The position numbers and the translations under genes are program-made. Positions 24,857 through 33,941 of a stretch of DNA of 64,000 nucleotides are shown in pieces. Source of the DNA: Celeribacter litoreus. GTDB taxonomy: Bacteria; Pseudomonadota; Alphaproteobacteria; Rhodobacterales; Rhodobacteraceae. Numbering within the stretch: the first letter of the stretch is position 1; each line of letters begins with the position of its first letter. The notes beneath the pieces were generated by a model, which saw only the letters and a list, made by a program, of their open reading frames with translations, ran no database searches and was not told where the DNA came from. The stretch lies in the NCBI RefSeq assembly GCF_020165855.1, contig NZ_JAIUFY010000005.1, forward strand, positions 248,001 to 312,000, read 5' to 3'.

Positions 24857-25639
24857 ATGACCAACGAACCCTCAATCTTGTTGTCCAAGTCCGGTGCCGT
24901 CGCACGTCTGACGCTCAATCGGCCGGACAAGCTCAATGCGCTGGATACAGAAAGCTGGAGCGCCTTGGGGCGGATGGTGTCCGATCTGGATGCCGACCCT
25001 GAAACCCGCGCGATTGTCGTATCCAGCGCAGGTGAAAAGGCCTTCTGCTGTGGCGCGGATATCTCCGAGTTTTCCGTTACCTACGCGACACCTGAAAGCG
25101 CCAACGCGTTTTCAGAGATTTTCACAGGCGCGCTGGACGCTCTGATGCACTGCTCGAAACCGATCATCGCGGAGATCGACGGTCTCTGTGTCGGAGGTGG
25201 CTGTGCGCTGATCATGGCCTGTGATCTCCGCTACGCCAGTGACCGGAGCCGCTTTGCCATCACGCCGACGAAAATCGGCGCGGCCTACAGTTTCGGCGAC
25301 ACCAACCGTCTCGTTCAACTGGTCGGGCCGGGTCGTGCCAAGGAGATGCTGTTCTTCGCGGAACTGGCTGCCGCGTCAGATGCCTGTCGTGACGGTCTGA
25401 TCGACCGCGTCTGCGCGTCTGACGGCCTCACAGCCTTCGTCAATGAACGCGCCGCCAAACTGGCAAGCCTTTCCCGAAATTCGCTCTCCGTTGCCAAAGC
25501 AGCAGTGAACGCAATCGTCGCCCAGACATCCGACGCGCCTACGCACGTCAACCGGATGTTGGGAGACATCTTCTCCTCCGACGACTTCCGCGAAGGCTAC
25601 AGCGCTTTTCTGGAAAAACGCAGCCCTGAATTCAGCTGA
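24857..25639 (+). CDS. Crotonase-fold (enoyl-CoA hydratase/isomerase family) protein lacking both catalytic glutamates
   Basis: A 260-residue crotonase-superfamily protein. The CoA-binding and oxyanion pattern is clear (RLTLNRPDKLNALD, AFCCGADISEF, VGGGCALIMACD). At the two positions where hydratases carry glutamate (Glu144 and Glu164 of rat mitochondrial enoyl-CoA hydratase) it has Ala117 (GGGCA) and Thr138 (TPT). It is therefore unlikely to hydrate enoyl-CoA and may be an isomerase, decarboxylase or hydrolase. The ATG at 24857 has GGAG upstream; the frame opens earlier inside dctM. It sits between the TRAP genes and the first MmgE/PrpD gene. Confidence 0.85.
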   Translation: MTNEPSILLSKSGAVARLTLNRPDKLNALDTESWSALGRMVSDLDADPETRAIVVSSAGEKAFCCGADISEFSVTYATPESANAFSEIFTGALDALMHCSKPIIAEIDGLCVGGGCALIMACDLRYASDRSRFAITPTKIGAAYSFGDTNRLVQLVGPGRAKEMLFFAELAAASDACRDGLIDRVCASDGLTAFVNERAAKLASLSRNSLSVAKAAVNAIVAQTSDAPTHVNRMLGDIFSSDDFREGYSAFLEKRSPEFS

Positions 25640-25649
25640 GGCCCCTGAG

Positions 25650-27011
25650 ATGACTATTAACACTTCTGAGCAATCGTTGACCGAGGGGCTGTTTGACCTT
25701 CTCCAGCGTGACATTCCCGAAGCTACTCTTCAGCGTGCTCCTCTTCATCTGCTCGACTGGATCGGCTGTGCCATTGGCGGCTCTGTAACGCCGGTCGGCC
25801 GTAAATTGACCACAGTCGGCCCAGTCTATGGAACGGGCGGTTGCATCGTTATCGGTCACAACGCTGGTCTTTCGGCCGACGGTGCGGCCTTCATCAATGG
25901 CGGGTTGGGCAATATCCTCGAGATGGACGACATCCATCGCAGTTCGATCCTTCACCCAGGTCCGATTGTGATCCCCGCTGCGCTTGCAGCTGCCGAAATC
26001 CATCATCTCTCTCCAAAGTTCCTCCTCGAGAGCATCATTTGTGGCTACGAGACAACGATCCGTATCGGGCGCTCCGCTGGTCCGGCGCACTACCGGCATT
26101 TCCACGCGACAGCGACCTGCGGAACCTTTGGCGCAGCGTCTGGAGTCGCGCGTGCACTCGGCCTCGAAAAGGAACGTTTTGTTTGGGCGCTCGGCAACGC
26201 AGGCGGCACCGCAGGCGGTGTCTGGCGCTGTATCCATGAGCAGGTGATGACAAAGCAGTGGCACAATGCGCTTGCCGCGTCGTCCGGTCTGCGTGCCGCG
26301 ACTTTGGCAGATGGCGGCTTCTCGGGGAGCACTTTTGTCCTGGAAGGAACAGATGGATTTTTCGAAGCCCTCGCGCCTGACGCTGATCCTGACTACGTGC
26401 TCGCCGATCCGGATGCGGAATGGCTCATTCACGAGACCTCGTTCAAACCTTGGCCGTCCTGTCGCCACACCCACCCTGCGCTCGATGCTGTGCGCATGGC
26501 GCGTGAGGAAGGAATTAGATCCGAAAATGTGCGCTCAATTGATCTTAAGGTGTATCGAGATGCGACGCGCTTTTGTAACCGTCCCCAGCCGAAAACAGAA
26601 AACGACGCCAAGTTCAGTCTGCAACATACGGCGGCAGTCGCGCTGCTGCGTGAGCAGCCGGAGATGGAAGATTTCGCGATCGAAAGCTTTGCCGACCGCG
26701 CTCTGACGGATCTTCGTGGGCGCGTCACCGTCACCGAAGATCCTGCCATCACCGCCGCTTATCCCGATCACTATGGCGCGTCCGCGACCCTCACCCTCAC
26801 CGATGGCTCGACGCGTGAATTCGCCGTCGCGGATGCATGGGGCGATCCGGAGCGACCGCTCGATCAGGACGGCATCATTCGCAAGTTCTGCATGCTCGGA
26901 GACTACGCCGGCGTCTCTGATCAGGCGCTCTCCCGCATCATCGACGCCACGCTGTCGCTGCCTTGGGCGCGCGGACTTGCCGACCTCAACGCAACTTTTG
27001 CCGAAATTTAA
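25650..27011 (+). CDS. MmgE/PrpD family protein (first copy)
   Basis: A 453-residue protein of the MmgE/PrpD family, which includes 2-methylcitrate dehydratase, cis-aconitate decarboxylase and iminodisuccinate epimerase. Recognisable stretches are HLLDWIGCAIGG, AAFINGGLGNILEMDDIH near 80 and FKPWPSCRHTHPALDA near 271, including the conserved histidines. It lies between the crotonase-like and ligase-like genes, ten bases after the former. The reaction probably removes water, carbon dioxide or changes stereochemistry of a polycarboxylate, but cannot be chosen from sequence. Confidence 0.85.
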   Translation: MTINTSEQSLTEGLFDLLQRDIPEATLQRAPLHLLDWIGCAIGGSVTPVGRKLTTVGPVYGTGGCIVIGHNAGLSADGAAFINGGLGNILEMDDIHRSSILHPGPIVIPAALAAAEIHHLSPKFLLESIICGYETTIRIGRSAGPAHYRHFHATATCGTFGAASGVARALGLEKERFVWALGNAGGTAGGVWRCIHEQVMTKQWHNALAASSGLRAATLADGGFSGSTFVLEGTDGFFEALAPDADPDYVLADPDAEWLIHETSFKPWPSCRHTHPALDAVRMAREEGIRSENVRSIDLKVYRDATRFCNRPQPKTENDAKFSLQHTAAVALLREQPEMEDFAIESFADRALTDLRGRVTVTEDPAITAAYPDHYGASATLTLTDGSTREFAVADAWGDPERPLDQDGIIRKFCMLGDYAGVSDQALSRIIDATLSLPWARGLADLNATFAEI

Positions 27012-27021
27012 GGAGTCCGTC

Positions 27022-28416
27022 ATGGATTACTTCGCAGCCCTCGATCTCAAACTTTTGCGCGAACGCTATCCCGTCGGGCAGGCGTTCATGGATCGCTATG
27101 TCGGCATGAGCAAAGACGAACTGTTCGCCATTCAGAACGAGCGTTTCCTCGAACTGATGGGCGCAGGATGGAAGGTGCCTTTCTACCAGCGTCACTGGGG
27201 CGCAGCGGGCATCGAGCCGGGCGATATCAAAAGCCTCGAAGACATCACACGTCTGCCGACCTATTCGAAAGATGATCTGATGGCATCGGTGGAAAAGTAT
27301 CCGCCGCTCGGCGACTTTAACCTGTTCGACACCTATCCCGAAGACCAACGTCCGCCGCTCGTGTTCCAAACCACCTCCGGCACGACCGGTCGTCCACAGC
27401 CGCTCCTCTACGGTCCGATGACCCGCGAGGTGCAGAACCTGCTGCTCGGCCGTCTGTATCAAATGCAGGGTCTCACCAACCGCGATGTGGTTCATTCCGT
27501 GTATGGCCACGGCACGGTGAACGGCGGGCACTACATTCGCGAAGCCGTGTCGCACTGGGTCGGCGCGCAATTCCTGAGCGCGGGGACGGGGATCGAAACC
27601 CGCTCCGCCAAGCAAGTCGAATTGATGCGCGACTTTGGCGTGACCGCGATTGTCGGCTTCGGGGACTACATTCGAAAACTGGCCATCGTTGCAAAAGAGG
27701 CCGGGTTTGAGCCGGGTCGCGATATCCCGGTGCGGATGATCTCCGGCCACCTCGGGTCGGAAACGGCAGAGGGCCTCGGTGCGCTCTGGGGCGGCGCGCA
27801 GGTCTTCGACTGGTATGGCGTTGGGGACACAGGCGCGATCACAGGGCAAGGCGCCGATCGCACCGGCCAGCACATCATGGAAGACGCGCAATATGTCGAA
27901 CTGCTCGATGTAGACACGCATGAACCCGTCGCAGATGGCGAGCTTGGTGATCTCGTCTGCACCTGCCTCTACACCACCGACGTTTTCCCGATCATCCGCT
28001 TCAACACCCACGACGTGACGCGCGTGAAATCGGGCGACAACCCTCTGAACCTGCCTTTCCGCCAGACCGAAGGCTTCCTTGGGCGCTCCGATAACATGGT
28101 CAAACTGCGCGGGATCAACATCTATCCGCAGGGCATCGGGGCCGTGCTTTCGGCAGGGTTTGCCGAGACCAACGGTGAATATTTCTGCGAAGTCGTGACC
28201 CATCCGGATCGCGCGGAAATGACAGTGCATGTGGAGGCGACGAACGGGAGCACCGAGCTCTCGTCCGCGATGGAAGACCTCCTGCGCTCGCGTCTAGGCG
28301 TCCAAATCGAGGTGAAGCTTTGCGCACCGGGTGCCACGGCTGAAGTTACCCAACTCGAAAAGCGTCAAAAACCGATCCGCCTCGTGAAACGTGCGGCTGA
28401 AGGGGTTGATGCATGA
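27022..28416 (+). CDS. PaaK-like AMP-forming acyl-CoA ligase
   Basis: A 464-residue adenylate-forming enzyme of the phenylacetate-CoA ligase group. The phosphate loop TTSGTTGRPQP is near residue 115, the substrate-side YGVGDTGAI near 268, and the C-terminal hinge GRSDNMVKLRGINIYP near 353. The ATG at 27022 follows AGGAG; the longer frame is a shadow of the previous gene. It would activate a carboxylic acid to its CoA thioester, giving the crotonase-like protein a substrate. It overlaps the amidase by 4 bases. Confidence 0.88.
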   Translation: MDYFAALDLKLLRERYPVGQAFMDRYVGMSKDELFAIQNERFLELMGAGWKVPFYQRHWGAAGIEPGDIKSLEDITRLPTYSKDDLMASVEKYPPLGDFNLFDTYPEDQRPPLVFQTTSGTTGRPQPLLYGPMTREVQNLLLGRLYQMQGLTNRDVVHSVYGHGTVNGGHYIREAVSHWVGAQFLSAGTGIETRSAKQVELMRDFGVTAIVGFGDYIRKLAIVAKEAGFEPGRDIPVRMISGHLGSETAEGLGALWGGAQVFDWYGVGDTGAITGQGADRTGQHIMEDAQYVELLDVDTHEPVADGELGDLVCTCLYTTDVFPIIRFNTHDVTRVKSGDNPLNLPFRQTEGFLGRSDNMVKLRGINIYPQGIGAVLSAGFAETNGEYFCEVVTHPDRAEMTVHVEATNGSTELSSAMEDLLRSRLGVQIEVKLCAPGATAEVTQLEKRQKPIRLVKRAAEGVDA

Positions 28417-29762
28417 TCGGCGCGTCTTCTTCCAAAGCGACGGAGCAGACGGTTTCGGTCCTTGCACGGACCGAAGCGGCTCTCGCGCGCATCTCTGCAG
28501 AGAACGATCGCGACCACATCTTTATCTCCGTTTGTGGCGAGACTGCGTTGGAAGAAGCCCGCGCCGCAGATGCTCGGGCGCTGGAAGGGAAAAGCTTCGG
28601 GCCGCTCGACGGGAAACTCGTCGCGGTTAAGGATAATCTCGCTGTCAAAGGCCTGCCGCATAGCGCGGGGACCAAAGCACTCTCCGGCGTGATTGCAGGA
28701 GCCGATGCACTGTCAGTCGCGGCCCTGCGCGTGGGTGGTGCGGTCGTTCTTGGGACGTTGAACATGCACGAGGGCGCGCTCGGCGCGACGAACGATAACC
28801 CGTTCTATGGCAAATGCGCCAACCCGCTTGCGGAAGGCTTCACGCCCGGAGGCTCTAGCGGCGGGTCCGGTGCGGCGGTCGCTGCTGGGTTGGTCGATCT
28901 CGCGCTCGGCACGGATACGATGGGGTCTGTGCGTATTCCGTCTGCCTATTGCGGGACCTTTGGTTTGAAACCGACAGATGGTCTCGTTCCGCGCGACGGT
29001 TTGGCGTTTCTGTGCACGCATCTGGATTGCATCGGGCCGCTGTCTGACGATCCAGCGTTGCTACTGCCCGCTTTGCAACTGATGGCGACGGGAACAGCTG
29101 AGGCGAACGATCCGCTTCGCCTATTGCCGCCCGACGGGTGCGCAGACGAGGGAGTGTGCCTCGACGGGCTGCGCATTCTTTGCCCTACAGAAATCAATGA
29201 AACGGACAGTGAGCCCGAAGTGCTGGCCGCCATGGAGCGCGCCGCCGCGTATCTGAAGGCCTGCGGAGCTGAGGTCGCGCGAGCGCCCCTCGGTGATTGG
29301 ACGCCGAGCCATACACGCCGTGGCGGGCTGCTTCTTATTGAGGCGGACGGGGCGCGGATATTTGCGGATGAGCTGGCGAACCCCGAGAGCGCATTGAGCG
29401 AGGACTTCAAAGCGCTCCTGTCCTATGGCGCTTCCGCCAGCGCGCCGCGCCTCGCAGAAGCCATGCTGCGTATTCAGGCGGCGGGCGCGATGGTGCATCG
29501 GGCGCTAGCGGCCTACGACATGATCCTCCTGCCGACCGCGCCGCAGCGGGCCTTCCGATTTGGGGAACCCGTTCCTGCTAATCAGGCAGACTTCACCTCT
29601 CTCGCGAATTTCGCGGCCTGTCCTGCGGTCGCCTGTCCCGTCGCAGCCTCCGATGAGGGGTTGCCTGCCTCGGTCCAGTTGATCGGCCGCCCTTGGTCTG
29701 ACACCACGCTATGCCGTGTCGCCGAAACTCTCTCCCCCCTTGCTGAGAATGTTGCCTCATGA
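28413..29762 (+). CDS. Amidase-signature hydrolase (complete catalytic triad)
   Basis: A 449-residue amidase-signature enzyme. The Lys-cisSer-Ser triad is intact: Lys73 in VAVKDN, Ser148 in GGSSGGS and Ser172 in TMGSVRIPS; the 75- and 24-residue spacings match fatty acid amide hydrolase. It would hydrolyse an amide to acid plus ammonia or amine. The start overlaps the ligase stop (ATGA), and its own stop overlaps the next start, so three proteins are translationally coupled. It contrasts with the second amidase-like gene at 48372. Confidence 0.9.
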   Translation: MIGASSSKATEQTVSVLARTEAALARISAENDRDHIFISVCGETALEEARAADARALEGKSFGPLDGKLVAVKDNLAVKGLPHSAGTKALSGVIAGADALSVAALRVGGAVVLGTLNMHEGALGATNDNPFYGKCANPLAEGFTPGGSSGGSGAAVAAGLVDLALGTDTMGSVRIPSAYCGTFGLKPTDGLVPRDGLAFLCTHLDCIGPLSDDPALLLPALQLMATGTAEANDPLRLLPPDGCADEGVCLDGLRILCPTEINETDSEPEVLAAMERAAAYLKACGAEVARAPLGDWTPSHTRRGGLLLIEADGARIFADELANPESALSEDFKALLSYGASASAPRLAEAMLRIQAAGAMVHRALAAYDMILLPTAPQRAFRFGEPVPANQADFTSLANFAACPAVACPVAASDEGLPASVQLIGRPWSDTTLCRVAETLSPLAENVAS

Positions 29763-31177
29763 CGATTGAAACTGCCTCCAAATCGGATGAAGAAAATGCA
29801 ATCATCGAGTGGTTGCTGACGCGTGTCGCTGAGACCTCCTACGAGGACCTGCCGGACCGCGCGATCGAGAAGACGAAGACTTTTCTGCTCGATACGTTTG
29901 GCGTCGGTGTTGCTGGGTGTCACGGGTTCGGTCTCGACCGCATCCGCGATCTGACCCGCGCGTGGGGGCAGGGAGATGAGGCAACGGTTTGGGTGAGCGG
30001 AGAACGCGTTCCCGCCCCGACAGCAGCCTTTCTTAATGGCTACCAGATTCACTCCCTCGAATTCGACTGTCTCTGTGACGAGGCCGTGATGCACCCGATG
30101 GCGACGATGATGTCGGCGGTCATGGCGCATGTGGAACGGCGCTCGCATGCGGGCCGTCCGGTGTCGGGTCAGGATCTGATCCGTGCGGTTGTTCTCGGGA
30201 TTGATCTCGCCGTGTTCCTCGGGCTCGCCTCACGCCAGAGGCTTCGGTTCTTCCGTCCGGCGACCGCTGGCGGGTTCGGAGCGGCGGCGGCGATTTCCCT
30301 GCTCGAAGGGTTTGATCGCGAGGGGCTGCGGCAGGCGATGGGACATCAATACGGCCAGATGTGCGGCACGATGCAGGCGCATGTCGAGGGCTCGCCCCAA
30401 CTCGGTCTTCAGATCGGCTACAACGCCCGCGCGGCGCTCATTTCAGTCGATATGGTCAAAGCCGCCATCCCCGCGCCGAAGCAGGCCTTTCTCGGGGAGC
30501 ATGGCTATTTCCGCCTCGTGGAGGGCGATGCCTACGACCTTCAGGAGGCCAAGGACTTTCTCGAAGCACATCACGTCATGGAGCGCATGGCGCACAAGCC
30601 GTTTCCCTCGGGTAGACTGACCCACGGCACGATTGATGCTCTCACCACGTTGATGAGCGAGCATGGTTTCGGTGCGTCGGATGTGGAGCGTGTCGTGCTC
30701 ACCATGCCGTCACTCGTCTATCGCCTCATGGGGCGGCCCGATGTTCCCGAACCCGAACCGAACTACGCGAAACTCTGTCTTCCGTTCGTCTCGGCGCTCG
30801 CCATGCGGTTCGGAGATGTGACGATCGAGCACTTCCTCTCGCGTGACATTCTCAATGATCCGGCCACCCACGCCCTCGCGGGGCGTGTCGAGATGGTGCA
30901 GGACGAGAACCCCGACGAGAACGCGATGATGCCGCAGCGGATTGAGGTCTATCTGTCGGATGGAACCTCCCACGACGTGCTCCTCACCGCCGCCATCGGC
31001 CATCCGGACAAGCCACTCTCGGAAGAGCGCAATGTCGAAAAGTTCCTCGCCTGCCTGCGTTACGCCGGGCGGCTTCCGGAAGAGAGTGCTGCCCGTGTGA
31101 TCGAGGCCGTCAAGACAATCGAGAACTGTCCCGATGTGGCGCAGATCGTGCCGTTTCTCGTGGCGTTACCCGACTGA
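29759..31177 (+). CDS. MmgE/PrpD family protein (second copy)
   Basis: A 472-residue MmgE/PrpD-family protein, clearly diverged from the copy at 25650. The family pattern is seen in LLDTFGVGVAGCHG, AAFLNGYQIHSLEFD near 85 and the glycine-rich TAGGFGAAAAISLLEGFD near 170. The coupling to the amidase (4-base overlap) implies a joint step. Two copies in one operon suggest two successive or subunit-like steps on related acids. A 47-base gap follows before the ABC binding protein. Confidence 0.83.
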   Translation: MTIETASKSDEENAIIEWLLTRVAETSYEDLPDRAIEKTKTFLLDTFGVGVAGCHGFGLDRIRDLTRAWGQGDEATVWVSGERVPAPTAAFLNGYQIHSLEFDCLCDEAVMHPMATMMSAVMAHVERRSHAGRPVSGQDLIRAVVLGIDLAVFLGLASRQRLRFFRPATAGGFGAAAAISLLEGFDREGLRQAMGHQYGQMCGTMQAHVEGSPQLGLQIGYNARAALISVDMVKAAIPAPKQAFLGEHGYFRLVEGDAYDLQEAKDFLEAHHVMERMAHKPFPSGRLTHGTIDALTTLMSEHGFGASDVERVVLTMPSLVYRLMGRPDVPEPEPNYAKLCLPFVSALAMRFGDVTIEHFLSRDILNDPATHALAGRVEMVQDENPDENAMMPQRIEVYLSDGTSHDVLLTAAIGHPDKPLSEERNVEKFLACLRYAGRLPEESAARVIEAVKTIENCPDVAQIVPFLVALPD

Positions 31178-31224
31178 TTTCTAACCACAAAATACAAACA
31201 AAGAGACCAACAGGAGAATTAAAC

Positions 31225-32901
31225 ATGAAGAGAAAGAATATGTCTTCGCCTTTCTTGGCGAGCGTGGCTCTCGCAGCGCTTTTGCCCGTCGCGGCCTCTG
31301 CGCAAGAGATCCTGATCCTTGCAGAAGACGTCCCGTCGGGCCTCGACTATGATGGTCCGTCTGCCGCTGTTCCGGCCTCCCAGCAGGGGATGGTCAACAC
31401 CATGGAACCTCTCGTGTTCTACCCCAAAGGTGAAGTGAACGAAGACGGCGTGCAACTTCCGGATTTCAGCACCATCGAGGGGCGTCTGGCGGAAAGTTGG
31501 ACCTATGATGAAGAGACCCTGACATGGACCTTCAAACTCCGCGAGGGCGTTGTCGGTTGCGGTGGGGCGACGTTCAACGCAGACGATGTGCTCTACACCT
31601 TCGCCCGCGCAAAGTCCGTCTCCGGCGCTGCTCCGATTGGTTGGTTCCTCTCCAACGTGTCGTCTATTGCAGGCTTTGATGCCTCGGTCTTCGGCGATGA
31701 CCCGGCGGCCAAAGAGCTTGGCGATGAAATCGTTAAAATCGACGATTACACTGTTCAGATCAAACAATCCGAGCCGAATGCGCTCTTCCTGCCGGCGCTG
31801 ACGGCCTTTGGTCTTCTGATGTTCGACAAAGAGACCATGGAGGCCCACGCGACCGATGCCGACCCGTGGACGCACGACTGGGCGAATGCCACGAGCTCCG
31901 CAAGCTTTGGCGCCTACTGTGTGTCCGAGTGGGCGAAGAACGAGAAGATTGTCTACACTGCGAACGAGGACTACTTCCTCGGCGCGCCGGCGATCAAAAA
32001 GGTGACGGTCCAGCGCGTGCCGCAGAGCTCCAACCGCGCCGTCGTCCTCATGAGCGGGCAGGCGCAACTCGCCTCCGGTCTGACGCCACGCGAATATGAC
32101 AGCATGCGTGGCCGTGCAGGTCTCGCTGTGTCCGGTGTGACGGGCAACGAGAGCACCTTTGTTCACATGAACTTCGATGTCGAACCGTTCGACAATCCGA
32201 AGCTGCGCGAGGCCATCGCCTATGCCGTGCCCTATGACCAGATCATCGCGAACGGTTATTTCGGTCAGGCCGAACAATGGAACGGCGTCGTGCCGTCGTC
32301 CTACCCGGGTTACAAGGATGTCACTTCCTTCACCTATGATCCGGAGAAAGCCAAAGCACTTCTCGCTGAGGCAGGCTATCCTGAGGGCGCGGGCCTCGAG
32401 GCATTCGGCGATGCGTTCCAGCTGACCTATGTGGCAGAGAAGGAATCTACCCTCGGTCCGATCGTGAACATCATCCAGACGGCGCTCCGTGGTGTCGGTG
32501 TTCCGGTCACGCTCAACCCGATCCCGCTTTCGCAATACGGTGACCGCCAGCTTGTGAAACGCGATCTCGGGTTTGCCATCAATGATCAGGAAAAGCCGGT
32601 CGTCGTCGATGCGGGTTACGGCATCCAGCTGTTCTTTGTCTCTCCTGATAAAGGCGGTCTGAACAACATGGTCAACTACTCGTCTGACATCGTCGACGAA
32701 ACCTGGGCCGCCGCCCGTGTGGAGCCGGACATGGAGAAACGCGACGCTATGGTTGCCGAGATCCAAGAACAGATCGCGAGCGATATCGCGTGGTTGCCGG
32801 TCGTCGAATACCGCACGCAGTGGGCACACTCCGAACGCCTCAAAGGGCAGTCGTGGTACGCCGACAACGCCCCGCGCTATTTCGACCTCTACATCGAGTG
32901 A
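31225..32901 (+). CDS. ABC transporter substrate-binding protein, peptide/nickel family 5
   Basis: A 558-residue periplasmic family-5 binding protein (DppA/OppA type) with a Sec signal (residues 1-26, AASAQ). The typical WTFKLREGV and NADDVLYTFARA block is near residues 93-120. Family members bind peptides, but also opines, glycosides and small acids. It starts after a GGAG site and leads a five-component importer ending at 36656. Confidence 0.9.
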   Translation: MKRKNMSSPFLASVALAALLPVAASAQEILILAEDVPSGLDYDGPSAAVPASQQGMVNTMEPLVFYPKGEVNEDGVQLPDFSTIEGRLAESWTYDEETLTWTFKLREGVVGCGGATFNADDVLYTFARAKSVSGAAPIGWFLSNVSSIAGFDASVFGDDPAAKELGDEIVKIDDYTVQIKQSEPNALFLPALTAFGLLMFDKETMEAHATDADPWTHDWANATSSASFGAYCVSEWAKNEKIVYTANEDYFLGAPAIKKVTVQRVPQSSNRAVVLMSGQAQLASGLTPREYDSMRGRAGLAVSGVTGNESTFVHMNFDVEPFDNPKLREAIAYAVPYDQIIANGYFGQAEQWNGVVPSSYPGYKDVTSFTYDPEKAKALLAEAGYPEGAGLEAFGDAFQLTYVAEKESTLGPIVNIIQTALRGVGVPVTLNPIPLSQYGDRQLVKRDLGFAINDQEKPVVVDAGYGIQLFFVSPDKGGLNNMVNYSSDIVDETWAAARVEPDMEKRDAMVAEIQEQIASDIAWLPVVEYRTQWAHSERLKGQSWYADNAPRYFDLYIE

Positions 32902-32915
32902 GCTGAGCACAGACC

Positions 32916-33941
32916 ATGCTGAAATATGTCTCCAGACGGGTCGGGGTCGGTCTCCTCCAGCTTCTTGCGCTGACCATCGCCGTTTTCTTCATCATCCGCT
33001 TGTTGCCTGCCGATCCGGTGGCGCGTCTCGTGGGCATGAATGCCAGTCCGGAGGCATATGCCCAAGCAGAACAACAGTTGGGGCTCCATCGGCCCCTTCT
33101 GACCCAACTCGGTGTTTACCTTGGCTTTGATCCCGAGATCGCGCCGGGTCTCATTCAGGCCTCTCTCGGTGTCTCATGGGTGACGGGGGAACCTGTGCTC
33201 AAAGAGATCGGGACCTTCCTGCCTGTGACGCTCCAACTCGTCACGCTCGCCTTCGTCTTTGCCTTCGTGCTCTCGGTGCCCATCGGGATGGCCGGTGCGC
33301 TCAATCCGGGCGGTGGGGCGGACAAGGGGGTCTTTGTCTACTCGCTTTTCGCGGGCAGTCAGCCGGAGTTCTGGTGGGGGCTTTTGCTCATCTACCTCTG
33401 CTTCTTCCAATGGGGAATTGCGCCTGCGCCGCTGGGTCTTTTGTCTCCCCTGACGAGCGCGCCAGAGCCGATCACAGGGTTCCTTCTGGTCGACGCGGTT
33501 TTGCGAGGCCGGTTCGACGTGCTGCACGAAGCCCTGAGCCACCTCGTGCTCCCCGTGATCTGCCTCTCCTTCGTTGTCTCCGGCCCGATCATCAAAATGA
33601 TCCGCCAGAACATGATGCGCGCGCTCCAGTCCGATTTCATCCTCTACGGGCGTTCCATCGGTCTGCCGAAAAAGCGGATCGGGCGTTATGCGCTCCGCGC
33701 GGCGATGGCGCCGTCCATGACCATCATCGGCATCCTCTACGGATTCATGCTGTCGGGTGCGGTGCTGATCGAAAGCGTCTTTTCCCTCAACGGCATCGGG
33801 CAATACGCCATCCGTTCGGTGCTCAATTTCGACTATCCCGCCATTCAGGGTGTGGTGCTGGTGATCGCGGCCGTGTCGCTCGTGATCTATCTCCTGCTCG
33901 ACCTGATCCAAGCGGCTATCGACCCGAGGATTGTCTATTGA
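32916..33941 (+). CDS. ABC transporter permease, DppB-like
   Basis: A 341-residue permease with about six transmembrane segments. The N-terminal RVGVGLLQLLALTIAVFFIIRLLPADPV stretch marks the DppB/OppB family; the cytoplasmic GRSIGLPKKRIGRYALR loop contacts the ATPase. It lies 14 bases after the binding protein and overlaps the next gene by four bases. Confidence 0.9.
   Translation: MLKYVSRRVGVGLLQLLALTIAVFFIIRLLPADPVARLVGMNASPEAYAQAEQQLGLHRPLLTQLGVYLGFDPEIAPGLIQASLGVSWVTGEPVLKEIGTFLPVTLQLVTLAFVFAFVLSVPIGMAGALNPGGGADKGVFVYSLFAGSQPEFWWGLLLIYLCFFQWGIAPAPLGLLSPLTSAPEPITGFLLVDAVLRGRFDVLHEALSHLVLPVICLSFVVSGPIIKMIRQNMMRALQSDFILYGRSIGLPKKRIGRYALRAAMAPSMTIIGILYGFMLSGAVLIESVFSLNGIGQYAIRSVLNFDYPAIQGVVLVIAAVSLVIYLLLDLIQAAIDPRIVY

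Noticed and set aside
31219-32910. A 563-codon minus-strand frame opposite the peptide-type binding protein
   Set aside because: Shadow frame; the plus strand carries a signal peptide and family-5 motifs.
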